Source: Mya arenaria
Lineage: Eukaryota; Mollusca; Bivalvia; Myida; Myidae
Assembly (NCBI RefSeq): GCF_026914265.1
Contig: NC_069123.1
Location: forward strand, 30,690,678-30,754,677
Direction: 5' to 3'
DNA: 64,000 bases
In this document: positions 1-11,513 of the stretch, piece by piece
Position numbering within the stretch: position 1 is the first letter of the stretch
How the letters are laid out: each line of letters opens with the position of its first letter
The notes under the pieces: model-generated
Told to the model about the DNA's origin: nothing
What the model saw: only the letters and a program-made list of their open reading frames with translations
The model's database searches: none
Position numbers and translations under genes: made by a program

Positions 1-1319
1 GTCGTCTTAATTTTAATTAAACTTCTTTAATATAATTACCATAGATAGGCGCACGGATGTATTTGTTAAAAGAATAAGACTAGAGTGACTGAAATAATGT
101 TTAAATTTCCCTCTCGTTGGTAGATAATAAAACGCCATTGGTTGTACATAATAAACATAGCGCTTGGTTGACTCTGTAGTATGTGTATACTATTAGACAG
201 CTGATAGCTCACTCAATGTATTGAATGTTTTTTTGCAAACCAGATATTTGACTATACTTGTTTAAATTTATGTTTCGTTCGGCGCAGTTTTTTTAATGGA
301 AAATATTATTAGAACACAATAGTCCAATTCTGGTTAACAGTAACGTGATTAGATACACTTAGTAATATCTAATGATTTATAGACATCTTGTTAACGCATA
401 GGGACCGTGGCAATTTTTGTATTAAATCAATAATTTTGTACATATACTCAACATATATACATGGATCATATAAGTAAAAGAATGTTAATCCTACCACCAT
501 CTTTCCCAGTTCATCAGATTGTGCTTTCCTCAGCAATTAATGAATCAAAGTCCGCATTAATTACTGGCTTCTTCATATCCAACCACATTTAAATTCCCAT
601 TTTTTATTATTCCGTTCCTTTATTAAAATGATCACTTGAATTCTTCCAGTAAATGAACCAGTAAAGTGTTTATTATCAGCTCTGAACAATACACCAACTA
701 GTCCAAGATTTAATATTTATTTATCATTTATAACTTAACATTTTACCTTAAACAGGTATCCTCGTATTTAAAAGTGAATCGACATGTATGTATATGTGAC
801 TGAGTTATAATAGGTTACTAGGTCAGTGAACTAAACCGTGGAAATGGCGCACTGTTCAAATTTTCACAATGTCATATTTTATTCAAAATGTAAACATTTG
901 TTTGTAAATAAGTAATATCCCTTAGCGAAGCCATTTATTTAATTCCAGATTGTTTGATTCTTAATCTTTTTTATTATAGTAATAAGTATATCAGTCGGTA
1001 TTCGTTCAAACTTTAGTGATTTTTCAACAAATTTAGATCCAGTTGTTCAATAAAACTGAATGTTCGACATTGTGTTCTTGATCAAGGTTTCAGTAGCAAT
1101 TAATAATAAACACCTCGTTTACAGAATTTATTTGCATATATCTACAAAGCATATAAAGGTAAAACGTATGTCTAATCTCACAATATATAATGTTAAAGAA
1201 ATCATACACTTGCCTAATGAAAAATACATCATTCATTCATGTCACACAAAGTTAAAACACTTTTTTGACAAACATGCACCATGGTTCTTAACGCATTTGA
1301 TTGCAACACTTGAAGTGTA
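1..1319. other. AT-rich flank with no recognised gene
   Basis: I see no convincing coding region, RNA gene or repeat array here. A 102-codon open frame on the plus strand (1060-1368) overlaps the integrase end, has no recognisable motif and is treated as chance. The stretch probably belongs to the left part of the Polinton-like element or its flank; no terminal inverted repeat could be established. Confidence 0.5.
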
Positions 1320-2541
1320 TTATTCCATGTCACTCGCAGATATCCAGCTGTTGAACTTTTTGGGGTAATATTTCCACTTTACAAAGTATTGCATATTGCG
1401 TCCTTTGCCCCGTCGTTTTAACACTTTTTCCAGTTTCCACGTTTGATCAGCATTTACACGAACTTTCTGCAGTTCGCTTTCATAAAATGTTCCTTTGATA
1501 GGTTCATCCTGCAAGTCATTGAGCCTGTAGATGGGTAGAAGTCCTCTGTGGTAGCGTGTATGTACGCGAAATAACTCTCCCGAATATGTCTCATCGTATG
1601 CTCGTGTAAATGCTGATTTCAAATGGCTAATGCGTACATAATCACCAACTCGAAATTTAAAAGGTTTCAGTTTCGGCAAAAGTTCCTTTCCTTTAGGATT
1701 TTGTGCAAAGTATGTAGCTAATCTCACTTCTTCCTGGTTATTGCCTTTGACATCGGCGGGTCGCATATCAATGGTTCTATGATAGGTATGATTGTAGCTA
1801 TCTGCAATATGTTGCAAAATTGACAGATAATGATAACTATCTTTGTAATTAAAGTAGCGGTAGAGTTTTCGTTTGATTGTTAAAATGGCCCGTTCCGAAG
1901 TGGAAGCCTTGGTTTCGTTCTGTGTTGGGAAATAATGCACGTCGAACTTGCGCATGAGGTCCTGAACACGCTTGGCTTTAAACTCTTGTCCTGAAACATA
2001 ATATTGTATTAAATTACACATTCAAAGCTTGTTTACGAAAGACATCCATGTACGCACTATTTTAAAAATGCCAAATCTTTCAGACATATATATTTGACAT
2101 TAGCATACCTTTATCCTTAATCATTTTTGCTGGATCTCGACCAGACGTTTGAAATATGTCTGCAAATGCCTCTGCCACTGCCTCACCAGTTTTCCGTCGT
2201 AAAGGGCGAAGCCATACGTACTTGGAAAACGTATCTATAACTAGCAGAATGTACTTGTAATCGTCGTTCCAGTGTGCAAACTTGACCATATCGATTAAGT
2301 CAGCCATCCATACATCATCTTTTCCCGCGCTAATAATATGATTTCGTTGAAAGCGCCTTCGCACGGGCTTGTGAAGACTGTACGATTCTTGATCATGCAA
2401 AAATTGCCGTATTCTGTGCATTCCAAGTTTAAATTTGCCTTCTTTTTGAACCGCTTTGTACAATTTTTGAGGACCGGCAAAACTGGCAGGGTGTGATGGA
2501 TCGTAATAAATGGTCTTTAGATACTCCTTCCAAGAAGCCAT
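1320..2541 (-). CDS. Polinton-type DDE integrase with C-terminal chromodomain, two exons
   Basis: A retroviral-type (rve fold) integrase, expected to insert element DNA into host chromatin. Exon 1 is 2541-2109 and exon 2 is 1990-1320, separated by a 118-bp GT-AG intron, giving about 367 aa. Catalytic residues follow the family pattern: the first Asp is in DVWMADLID (exon 1), the second Asp is in the DKG block that the intron cuts, and the Glu is in KASTSERAI (exon 2). The N-terminal third has the HPASFAGPQKLYKAV region typical of Polinton integrases. The last 40 residues form a chromodomain (YFVKWKYYPKKFNSW), a module thought to read methylated histone tails. The reading frame is intact across the splice. 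It ends 58 bp downstream of the ATPase gene on the same strand, suggesting tandem or shared expression. Family assignment is firm; activity is not known. Confidence 0.88.
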
Positions 2542-2544
2542 GTC

Positions 2545-2569
2545 TGTACTTGTTGAGTCCGCAAGTACA
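2545..2569. promoter_or_regulatory. Perfect 8-bp inverted repeat just upstream of the integrase start
   Basis: TGTACTTG and CAAGTACA form a perfect stem with a 9-base loop, ending 4 bp upstream of the integrase ATG in the 58-bp gap after the ATPase gene. It could be a dimeric protein-binding site or an RNA hairpin in the 5' leader. The sequence is seen directly; the function is inferred. Confidence 0.35.
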
Positions 2570-2599
2570 AATGAAGTAAAATGTTTTTACAGTTTATAT

Positions 2600-4318
2600 T
2601 TATTGGTCCTCGCTGCTACTACTTTCATCGTCACTCTCTTCTCCTCTGTCTTCCGAAAGTTCGAATAAGTCTTGAAACTGATGCTGATGTTTTTTAATGA
2701 CTCTTTTTATTGCAGAAGGTAAACTAACGCCTTTTTGTCGTAGTTTATCAATCTGCTCAGCTATTACCCTATGGGATGCATTTGTCACCAACGGCAGCCA
2801 GTACATTTCCAAAAGGCGCTGATAATTGGCAAAGAATATCTTTTCTTTATACGGCTGTGTACGCTCTGTGGCCATTTCGTACAAATCTTCTTCATTATAT
2901 CCATCATCGATGTACTGGTCGTATAACTTGTTGAATTTATCTTTATTTTCTTTGTGGGCGATTTCCCAGATATGACGAAAACCATCATTTTCTTCTGTAT
3001 CTACGTCCATTGCATCATCACTATGTTCGTCAGTCCTGGGTCGTTTCGCCGGCGGCTCGCCCATGGTTTCCCTTGGTTCCGGGCACCAGCCACGTTTAAC
3101 GTGCCTTTGCACATCGTGGGCAGAATCGAATAACAGTCCGCAATCGTCACAGGGTTGTCCCTTTTCAGCCATTGCTTCTCCTTGATCGTCGATGTGAACA
3201 GTTTGAACTCCGACCGAAGAATGATTTGTTTCTAACAACTTATCCTTTTTTATAACAGTACATGGACATTCTAGTAGGTGATTGGTCGAATTTGGCAACT
3301 CGCTTTCCTGGTAGAATCGTTTAGGTTTCGAGACATATTTTAATCTGTCATTTTCCACAGTAAATGGTTTTAAATCCACCAGCAAATACCCGTAGGGGTA
3401 CTTTGTGGCTTTTGCAAACGTGTGCATGAACTTATCCATGTGTCCCGGGTACATTTGGCGAGCCAAAACCATTACCGATTGGCGATCTACAGGATTGTTG
3501 AACAGTACCAGATAATGACAGTTGCGCCTTTGTGTCGGATCTTTCGTGCCAAACAAGTTCTGATTGATAGAAACCACAGATAAAGATCTATGATGCGAGC
3601 CTTCCGTAAATAGATCATTGATACGTTTGTCTTTGCCAGCGTCAGAAAATAAGTCATCCAAAATAAGTAAATTGTTGAATCTGGGATCGAAAAAGTCGTC
3701 ATCCGCCAAATCGGTAGGAATGCCTTGCACAAATTCCACTCTCGGTAACACAGACTCTCTGATTATTGAGTACAGCGGTTGCCATCTTTTGTAAAGCCAT
3801 ATTATTCTTTGCACAGTAGGTTGGATCCTAGACTTATGATTCTGTAGTACATCCTTTACAAAGGTCGTCTTTCCGCATGCTGAAATGTGTAAAGAATGGT
3901 ATGTTATTGACCTTAGTTCATCTAAAAAATGATAGAATAGTTTTTAATTTAAGTAGAAATACATGTATTTGAACAAACCATTACCTGTCGGCCCAGATAT
4001 CATCATTGTAAACGGGTGTTGAAACGTCATATGTTGTGAATTTATTTCGTCTGATGTTCGTGACCCCTGTGGTGGTGGTTGGGCTTCTCTCTGTGGTGGT
4101 GGTGGTGGTGGTGGTGGTGGTTGTGACTCTCTAGGTGGTGGTGGTGGTGGTGGTGGTACTCCCTGTGGTGGTGGTGGTGGTGGTGGTGGTGGATACGATT
4201 CATTGATCACCGTCTCCATTTCATGATTGACGGCCTTATGCTTGTGCTTTTGATGTCTCAACATAGCATCCCTTCTTGAAAACTGCTGGTCACACTTTGG
4301 ACACTTGGGATATTCCAT
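2600..4318 (-). CDS. A32-type packaging ATPase with C2H2 finger and polyproline N-terminus, two exons
   Basis: FtsK/HerA-superfamily ATPase of the kind that pumps DNA into capsids of Polintons and large DNA viruses. Exon 1 is 4318-3985 and exon 2 is 3879-2600, with a 105-bp GT-AG intron, about 537 aa. The intron cuts the Walker A loop: MMISGPT is at the end of exon 1 and the GKTT part starts exon 2. Walker B is NLLILDD, followed by the SVVSINQNLF segment with a sensor-like Gln. The N-terminus adds a C2H2 finger (CPKC...H) and long proline runs encoded by GGT repeats (about 4072-4191). A second Cys/His cluster (CDDCGLLFD) precedes an acidic, helical C-terminal region. The stop codon overlaps an AATAAA hexamer. 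The ATPase core resembles family members; the finger and polyproline parts are unusual additions. Confidence 0.85.
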
Positions 4319-4766
4319 GTTATTCCTCCGATGCCTTTATTCATAATGATTGCTTGTTACCTTTTCTTAAGTATTAAAGTGAACGGTGTTTTTATTCAGC
4401 CAATCATATTCCTTTAAAGAACCAGCACTTGCGCATGCCCAAATTATTTAAGCTTATAAGTACAACTCTTCTCACGCTGTATTATTATTTTGCAGATAGC
4501 AGTTAAACGTCTCGGATTAAAAGGCAGTGGACAACATAGCAGCGAGCAGAAGGTAAGCACACATTTAGTCTTAACTGGATTTTGTTGTCTCGCCTGGCTT
4601 TTCTGCTGTCTCGCCTGGCTTTTAAGCTGCATCCTAAACGTTATTTGTAATTTATAATACAATTTTATTCACATCTAGAATGAGAAAATCTTGAAATCAT
4701 ATTTTCCTTATTCATCTTATTAAGACCACTGAATGACTAATTCTATACATTTTCAGAGCGACAGTC
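4319..4766. promoter_or_regulatory. Divergent promoter region and 5' untranslated exon of the polymerase gene
   Basis: The space between the ATPase start (minus) and the polymerase start (plus). A TATA-like CTTATAAG lies at 4453-4460. A noncoding exon appears to end at 4552 with a GTAAGC donor, and the polymerase coding exon begins after TTTTCAG at 4756, ten bases before its ATG at 4767. That gives a roughly 204-bp intron in the 5' leader. A second TTGCAG at about 4495 could be an alternative acceptor. Promoter activity is inferred from position only. Confidence 0.5.
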
Positions 4767-7700
4767 ATGACGTACCAATGCAATGTCTGCACTGTTACTT
4801 TCTCCAAACTGAGTCAGCTATTACAGCATAGAAGAACCGAGAATCATTGGCCAAAATACACATGCCCGACCTGCAAGAAAGACTTCACTAGGAAGAATAA
4901 TTTAAAGCAACATATGAAAAAACATGAGGACGAAAATAATCACCACTGTCCCGAGTGCCTTCGGGTATTTACGAGAAGGGATGCACTTGATGAGCATTTC
5001 TTGCAACATCAAAACCAAAGTGGTGGAGAAAGAAAGAGGACTAGTGATGATGACACACATTCTAACGGAACTCGGAAGAGACAAAAATTAACAGCACAAG
5101 ACGATGCGACGAATTATTATCAAGTAGAACAAATTAGTGAAAGAAGGATAGAAAAATTCAACACAACTGCATCCTATTACAAAATAACAGTACAAGATAT
5201 GGAAATCAGGGAACTTCCAAACATAATTAAACATTTAAAACAAATTTTTCAATCAATCATTGAAACCATTGCAGGAAACATACCATCGTCCGACAAAGTA
5301 AGAGTTACGATGGATAATCCGCAATTGGACTTTCCCATTATCCTTCCGTTTATGCGAAGGTCTGAACTTACAGTCGACAGACTATTGTCAGAAATAGAGA
5401 GAGTGCTATATTCATATGAACAGTATGTGCTTGACCGAACGTTCGGGTTGGAATTCGTTCACGTGCATTTGCCTACTGGAAGTGGATTTCGGGGGAAACC
5501 TTTTGTGGACATATCAAAGTTATTAAATACTAAAGGAAGTGTCATTCAAATAAGAAATACGGATGAGGTGTGTTGTGCACGCGCCATAGTTACAGCAATT
5601 GCCCGCATAGAAAAACACCCGCAATGGAATAACATACGCAGGGGTTTTCATGCCCAAAAGCAACTGGCACTGAACCTACACGACAGAGCTGGTGTACCCC
5701 TAAAGCAGTGCGGTATTGAAGAAGTAAAACTATTCCAAGCAGTACTCCCGAGTTATAGAATTGTCGTTTTATCGAAGGAACACTTCAATGCTATCATCTA
5801 CGATGGACAGGATGACGGTGTGCCTATATATCTGTACTCACACAATGAACACTTTGATGTCATTACCTCAGTCGCAGGATTTTTGAATAGAAGTTACTTC
5901 TGTCTACAATGTAAGAAAGGTTACAGTAACAAAGAGCAACATGCCTGTAACAATCCTTGCGTTCATTGTCATCGTCTACACGAGGACGACTCTCTTAACT
6001 GGGAACATTGTACCGGCTGCAATCGCAATTTTATAAACGAAACGTGTTTTGCAATGCACAAGCTTAACCACGATATTGGCTCATCAACCTGCAGTATGTA
6101 TTACAAATGTAAGGATTGCGGACAAGCAATTAATGTGCGGAAACATAAGAAGCCTCATGTATGTAATGAAAAATACTGCAAAACATGTAAGGAATTCGTG
6201 GCGGAGGATCATCAGTGCTTTATGCAGCCAATCGAGGTAACTGAATCCGAGGGAGGAACTATTAAAAAGAAAACAAACGGCACAAAATATATATTTTTTG
6301 ACTTTGAGTGCACACAAGATCAGCAGCTTCATTGCGAAAAAGGATATCTATCTGGAGTAAACGGAAAGTGTGTCAATTGTAATAAAGCAACTTGCGGTTC
6401 TTATAAACATGAACCGAACTTGTGTGTCGCGCAAAGAGTATGCCATCATTGCCTAAAGTACGACTTGTCAAGCGATTCGGCGTGTGAATATTGCGGCAAA
6501 AATGAACTTATTTTCACAGGCGATCAGACCACTCGGCGGTTTTGTAATTGGTTATTTTCTGAAGAAAATGTTGGTGCCACCGTAATTTGTCATAATTTCA
6601 AGCGTTATGACAGTTATCCAGTTCTGCAATACCTGCATGAAAATGCCATATTACCAGGTCATAACAAACGGAACGAAGTTTATGTCAATTAAAGTTCCTG
6701 TTTGCAAAATACGCTTCATCGACTCCTTAAATTTTATTCCAATGGCATTAGCGGATATGCCCAAATCATTTGGAATTGCGGAACTCGCAAAGGGCCACTT
6801 TCCGCATCTATTTAATCGACAAGAATACCAAACCGCGATACTCACGAAGTTACCAGACATAAAGTACTACTACCCAGATGGTATGAAAATAGACAAACGA
6901 TTGGAGTTCATGGCATGGTATGACATTCACAAAAACGACGCGTTCGATTTTCAATATGAACTGTTAAAATACTGCCGATCCGATATGGACATTTTGATGA
7001 AATGCTGCCTGAAGTTTCGCGAGCTGTTTCAGGAAATAACACAAAAGAATGGAGCTCCTGGCATAGATCCGTTTGAAAAATGTTTGACCATTGCCTCGGC
7101 ATGTAATCTCGTGTTCCGGCGAAACTTTCTGGAATACGAAAGTATTGGCATTATTCCATCTCACGGGTACAAACCAGAAGAAAAACAGTCAATTATGGCA
7201 TATCAGTGGATGTCATATCTAGCGCACGAAAATCAAATCAACATCCAACATGGCAGGAACTACGGTGAAAAGCAAATTGGGCCGTACAAAGTGGATGGGT
7301 ATTACGAACGTGACGGCGAAAAGGTGGTACTGGAATTCCACGGCTGTTTTTGGCACGGATGCCAGAAATGTTTTTCAACGACAACAATTAATCCTGTCAA
7401 TGACACAAGTATGGGCGATTTATATGAGAGAACCATGGCGAAAAAAGATTTTATAGAATTTGAAGGTTATTCCTATGAATCTAAATGGGAATGCGACTTC
7501 AAAAATGACATGGAGATCAACCTAGACATGAAACAATACATACACAACCTTGAATATGTCGGCCCGCTTGAACCAAGAGATGCCTTCTTCGGGGGCCGCA
7601 TAGAAGGGTTCAAATTGTATGAAGAAGTGTCAAGTGAACAAGAAATAAACTACTATGACGTAACATCATTGTATCCATATGTGAACAAAACTGGAAAAAT

Positions 7701-8934
7701 ACCTTTGGGACACCCCGAAATAGTCACAGAAAATTTCGGAGACATAACCCAATACGAAGGACTGATCAAGTGTAAAATCGTACCTCCTCGCGGACTCTAC
7801 ATACCCGTTTTACCCGTGAAATCGAATGGGAAGCTACTTTTTAGCCTGTGTAGATCATGCGCAGACCAGTACCAGCAATCGCCATGTCAGCATACTGATA
7901 ATGAAAGAGCTTTTCTGGGTACTTGGGTTACAGACGAGGTAAAACTGGCTATATCGCAGGGTTACAAAATTGTAAAAATCTACGAAGTTTGGCATTTTGA
8001 GAATATTTCGCAGTACGATCCAGACTCCAAAAGTGGCGGTATATTCACTGAATACGTGAATACCTTCCTGAAACTCAAACAGGAAGCAAGCGGTTGGCCA
8101 GCATGGTGCCAAACAGAAGAAGACAAGCAATATTATATTAAAATATTCTATAACATAGAAGTTATACTGTTAGACTATAACATGATACGCAAAAATCCAG
8201 GTCTTCGATCCTTGGCGAAGTTGATGCTGAATTCATTCTGGGGCAAGTTTGGCCAACGAACAAACCTAGCACAAATGTCTTACGTAACGGACACCAAGGA
8301 GTTTTTTGAATTTATGACAAATGACCAACAAACGATCAAGAACATCCATTTTGTAAACGAGGAAACAGTACAACTTGAGTGGGCATACAGTGAAGATTTC
8401 ATTTCGGATTCCTCAAGGACAAACGTTGTGATCGCTGCATACACAACGGCACAGGCCCGCCTTAAACTCTACAGCTATCTACAGGGTCTGGGTCAACGCT
8501 GCCTATATACAGACACAGATTCAATATTTTTTATTTCAAAGCCTGGAGAGTGGAAGCCGCCACTCGGAGATTTCCTTGAAGATCTCACAGATGAGGTTCC
8601 GGGAAATAAAATAACAAACTTTGTCACCGGTGGCCCCAAAAATTATGCGTACAAAACAGAACGATGTGACAAAAACGGTTACTTTTCCTTTTGCAAAGTT
8701 AAAGGGATCACGTTAAATTTTAAAAACTCCATCCAAATTAATTACAATACTGTGGTCGATATGGTTAGGGGATCACCCCAAAGCCCATCTGCTGTTCAAG
8801 TTCAGGACATGAAAATATGTAGGGACATAACACAAACTAGTGTAATCACAAGACAAGAAACAAAAGACTATAGACTTGTGTTTGACAAAAGAGTAATCAA
8901 TGAAAAATACCTTACCTATCCTTACGGATACTAA
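4767..8934 (+). pseudogene. Protein-primed family B DNA polymerase of Polinton type, one-base frameshift
   Basis: Replicative polymerase of the element. The 5' frame runs 4767-6692 and the 3' frame continues to 8934; the change of frame falls around 6655-6690, consistent with one surplus base. Order of parts: three C2H2 fingers (4773-5012); a middle region with a Cys (CCAR, 5573) and a His (EHFDVI, 5848) that recalls OTU/papain-like proteases; a Cys/His-rich stretch (5900-6230); exonuclease motifs FFDFEC (about 6295), CHNFKRYDS (about 6590) and, in the second frame, YCRSDMDIL (about 6970); a conserved EFHGCFWHGC insert (about 7333); then palm motifs DVTSLYP (7656), LNSFWGKFG (about 8228) and YTDTDS (8506). 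Apart from the frameshift the motifs look intact, so either recent inactivation or an assembly error is possible. An AATAAA signal is at 9247. Confidence 0.88.
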
Positions 8935-9252
8935 TACATTTGTGTATACTTTGTGCATGTTGTTTATAGCTGTTATAATATTCTATTTATTTTGTTTCAA
9001 GTGTACATGCATCGAATATTGACATGCTGATACATCAACAATGTTGCAATTCCGTTTTGTTTTCATTTGTTTTGATTTACTAAATATGCTGTTAATAGTT
9101 AATGCATATAGGGAATGTAATATGTTAACATAACCTGTATGTCCCTATGGATATTGTACTCTTTTTGTATTCCTTTGTTCGTTGTATTCACCTTGCTGAA
9201 AATTATTTTTATTTCATATGGCGTATACATGTATTGGAATGCTGTAAATAAA

Positions 9253-10079
9253 CTATAAATGTTACCGAGTCTTCATACGTTTATTTTATTAAATGTGAGG
9301 TTGAACGACAATAGTACACTTAACCCTGAGACTATTATACCATCGTTATCAAACGACTGAGTTTGGGATCCCGCATATTACAACGAATTATACACTGTAT
9401 AATACACTGTTAACCACCCGTTTGACGTACGTGATCTAAACTCTGAAAGTTTAATTTATATTAATACTTATACATGTGCATTATAGTCTACTTTTTTCTG
9501 AACAAGTCCCTTTTAATTCATACTGATGATATTGCCTTTCTTGACACTGAATTCCAAACACGGCTCTTGTATAGAAGAAACCCAAAAACTGCCACATGTT
9601 TACATGCATATTCCTTTTATGTCTATACAAGTTATTAATTAACATTGATTCCCGTCTACCAAAAGCCTGTCTCGAAAGCGGAGGAATTACGTTACACTTG
9701 ACTGAGCTTGAAAATTGACTTCGAACGCGATTGCATCATCTATATAGAATAAGAAGGGGTCACCGGGTGCTTTACTGACTACTTAGGCATGATTGACTAC
9801 TGACGATTTTAATATCTGAAACACTTAAACTGTGTATTTGTATTTTGAACGATTTATTCTCTTTGTATGTGTAAGTTTGCATTTATGAGTACAACATCGC
9901 CAATACATAAGTACGGTGTTAAACCGTCGTACGCCTTGCTTTGTCTAAGACGACTTAAAAGTGCATGAGGGCTGTTAGGTGTTTTTTTATGCTTTTGGGA
10001 ACCCACTTCTGCTTCTGCGTATAAGATTTGACTTGCGGCTACGCAAAAGTTTCCGTTGCCATTTGCAAGCAGTGAAAGT
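9253..10079. other. Intergenic stretch with no recognised gene
   Basis: Follows the polymerase polyadenylation signal. No coding region or array was recognised. It presumably contains the unrecognised right end of the Polinton-like element and the junction with the duplicated cluster that starts near 10.08 kb. Confidence 0.45.
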
Positions 10080-10830
10080 TATATATAAGGGAAGAACCTA
10101 TACCGCCACATGTGCTATTCATAGAGATATTTCTGAGTCACTTTGCGTCGATGTATTGCAAGATATCATAATTTGGGATGACAACTTTCTAATTAAAAAA
10201 ACATGTCCGGTCAGATTGTTTGTCAATGGCTTGACCAAAAGTAATACGACTCCATGGCCCATATTAGTCGTAGACCTTATGCTGCTAAGGAGTACACGAG
10301 AATACCCAAACAATATATACAATGAATGTACTTTATACATTTTTATTGAAACGCAGTTTATGCCAAAACGAAGTAAAAACACCAAGGTATTTCCCATTCC
10401 TACCACACATACTCCGATATATCAAGTTTTAAATACATCTGGCCTGTATCTATTTTCAATTAAGTCAAAGAAAATTGATTATTTCAGAAATTAAGCAATT
10501 ATTTGGTCGTATAACCAGTCAGATACTTGAAATAGGAACATACATAAGCTAGAAAAAGACTTCTGAAGACCGGGCCTGCAGTTTCAACTGCATTTCTGCT
10601 TTTGTCATATTCGCAGAATCAAAACGAAATGATCAGCAATCCAAGTAATTGAACGAACTCAACACTAAAACACTTTAATTGTTTATTTTTTCTGTATTGG
10701 ACGAGAAGTGGTAATACAATATATGAGTCAACATTGCGTATATTTATATATACATCAAAATTATCCTTTAATATCAAGGCTCAAAACCTCGGCCATTTCT
10801 CGTTGTCTTCATTAATTCCGTTTTAACGAA
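10080..10830. repeat. Paralogous noncoding segment shared with 23.29-24.07 kb and about 21.93 kb
   Basis: Reading the two regions side by side shows collinear similarity. Landmarks are ATATAAGGAAGAA-like starts, TTTCTGAGT and CTGGGATGA/TTGGGATGA blocks, the TTTGTCGATGACTTG/TTTGTCAATGGCTTG block, and later AGATACCTAAAT/AGATACTTGAAAT and CATTTCTGCT blocks. The part near 10710-10790 also matches about 21935-22000 (GAGTCAACAT and ATATCAAGGCTCA). A 171-codon open frame at 9979-10494 runs through this repeat and is probably not a gene. These are noncoding members of the duplicated cluster. Confidence 0.55.
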
Positions 10831-10868
10831 TAATGCTTCTGTTTCTGTGATTTATTTACAAACCTTAA

Positions 10869-11513
10869 AGGGACTCGACACTAGATGGTACAATTGCAAG
10901 AAAAAAATAGATCGCCAAAAACTTACATAAAATTATATCATTGTATACAACTAATTTAATCTAACTTACTGATGTATCAAATCGCTGACGACACATGTAT
11001 CTTTCTAAGTGTTTGCGTATTTTTCCAATTCGAAATTTACTGGGTATATCTACCAAGAATTATTTTAAAAAATAGCATTGGTATATGTATTTACACCTAT
11101 CACATGACTTTCACAATCTAAATATACATACTTTCTGGATCCACAAAAGGAAGGACAGTGCATTAAGCGGGAAACTGCTAAGAAACAACGTCGACATAGG
11201 GCCTGACAGATAAATGTGATGAAATTGATCAATGAAAACCTTTTGAAAGGAATAAACATTGCTGAAAATGACAGCCAGTTAGTTAAAACGCACATGGTAA
11301 GTTTGTGAAATGATCACGTGACTTGCAAGGCGTTCGGAAAACCCCATTCCGCGCTATTTTTAAATGGGGAGACTGAAATGAGACAGGGTGAAGGGTGACA
11401 TGAGTATTGCGTTTATTTTTTAAATCATGTAAAATGATATATTAGCTCGTGTTGACAAGCATATGCTACTGTCTGTATTTGCCGATATTGCGACCATCTG
11501 GTGTCTAGTCCCT
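10869..11513. mobile_element. TTAA-flanked MITE with about 25-bp terminal inverted repeats
   Basis: The left end reads TTAA then AGGGACTCGACACTAGATGG. The right end, reverse-complemented, reads TTAA then AGGGACTAGACACCAGATGG. The TTAA duplication (10865-10868 and 11514-11517) and the AGGG start fit piggyBac- or Kolobok-type transposons. The element is 645 bp with no transposase, so it is non-autonomous. A shorter relative lies at 26623-26984. Confidence 0.8.

Larger units (their letters stand above)
1320..9252. mobile_element. Polinton/Maverick-type endogenous virus-like element, three gene modules, boundaries not established
   Basis: Three hallmark genes lie together: a DDE integrase with chromodomain and an A32-type packaging ATPase (both minus), and a protein-primed family B DNA polymerase (plus). 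This combination defines Polintons/Mavericks and the related adintovirus group. The gene order is integrase, ATPase, then divergent polymerase. Capsid, minor capsid and maturation protease genes of full-length relatives were not recognised between 1 and 10 kb, so the copy is either reduced or continues beyond the left edge. Long terminal inverted repeats and a 6-bp target duplication were looked for by eye and not found. All three genes carry introns; the polymerase has a frameshift. The given limits are those of the recognised genes plus the polymerase polyadenylation signal. Confidence 0.85.

Noticed and set aside
1..9954. GTCGTCTTA at the window start and its inverse TAAGACGAC at 9946-9954 as Polinton termini
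   Set aside because: Only nine bases match and the flanking sequence diverges at once. Polinton terminal repeats are usually hundreds of bases long, and the window edge is arbitrary.
9979..10494. 171-codon open frame as a gene
   Set aside because: It runs through a noncoding segment duplicated at 23.3-24.0 kb, where it is not open, and has no recognisable motif.
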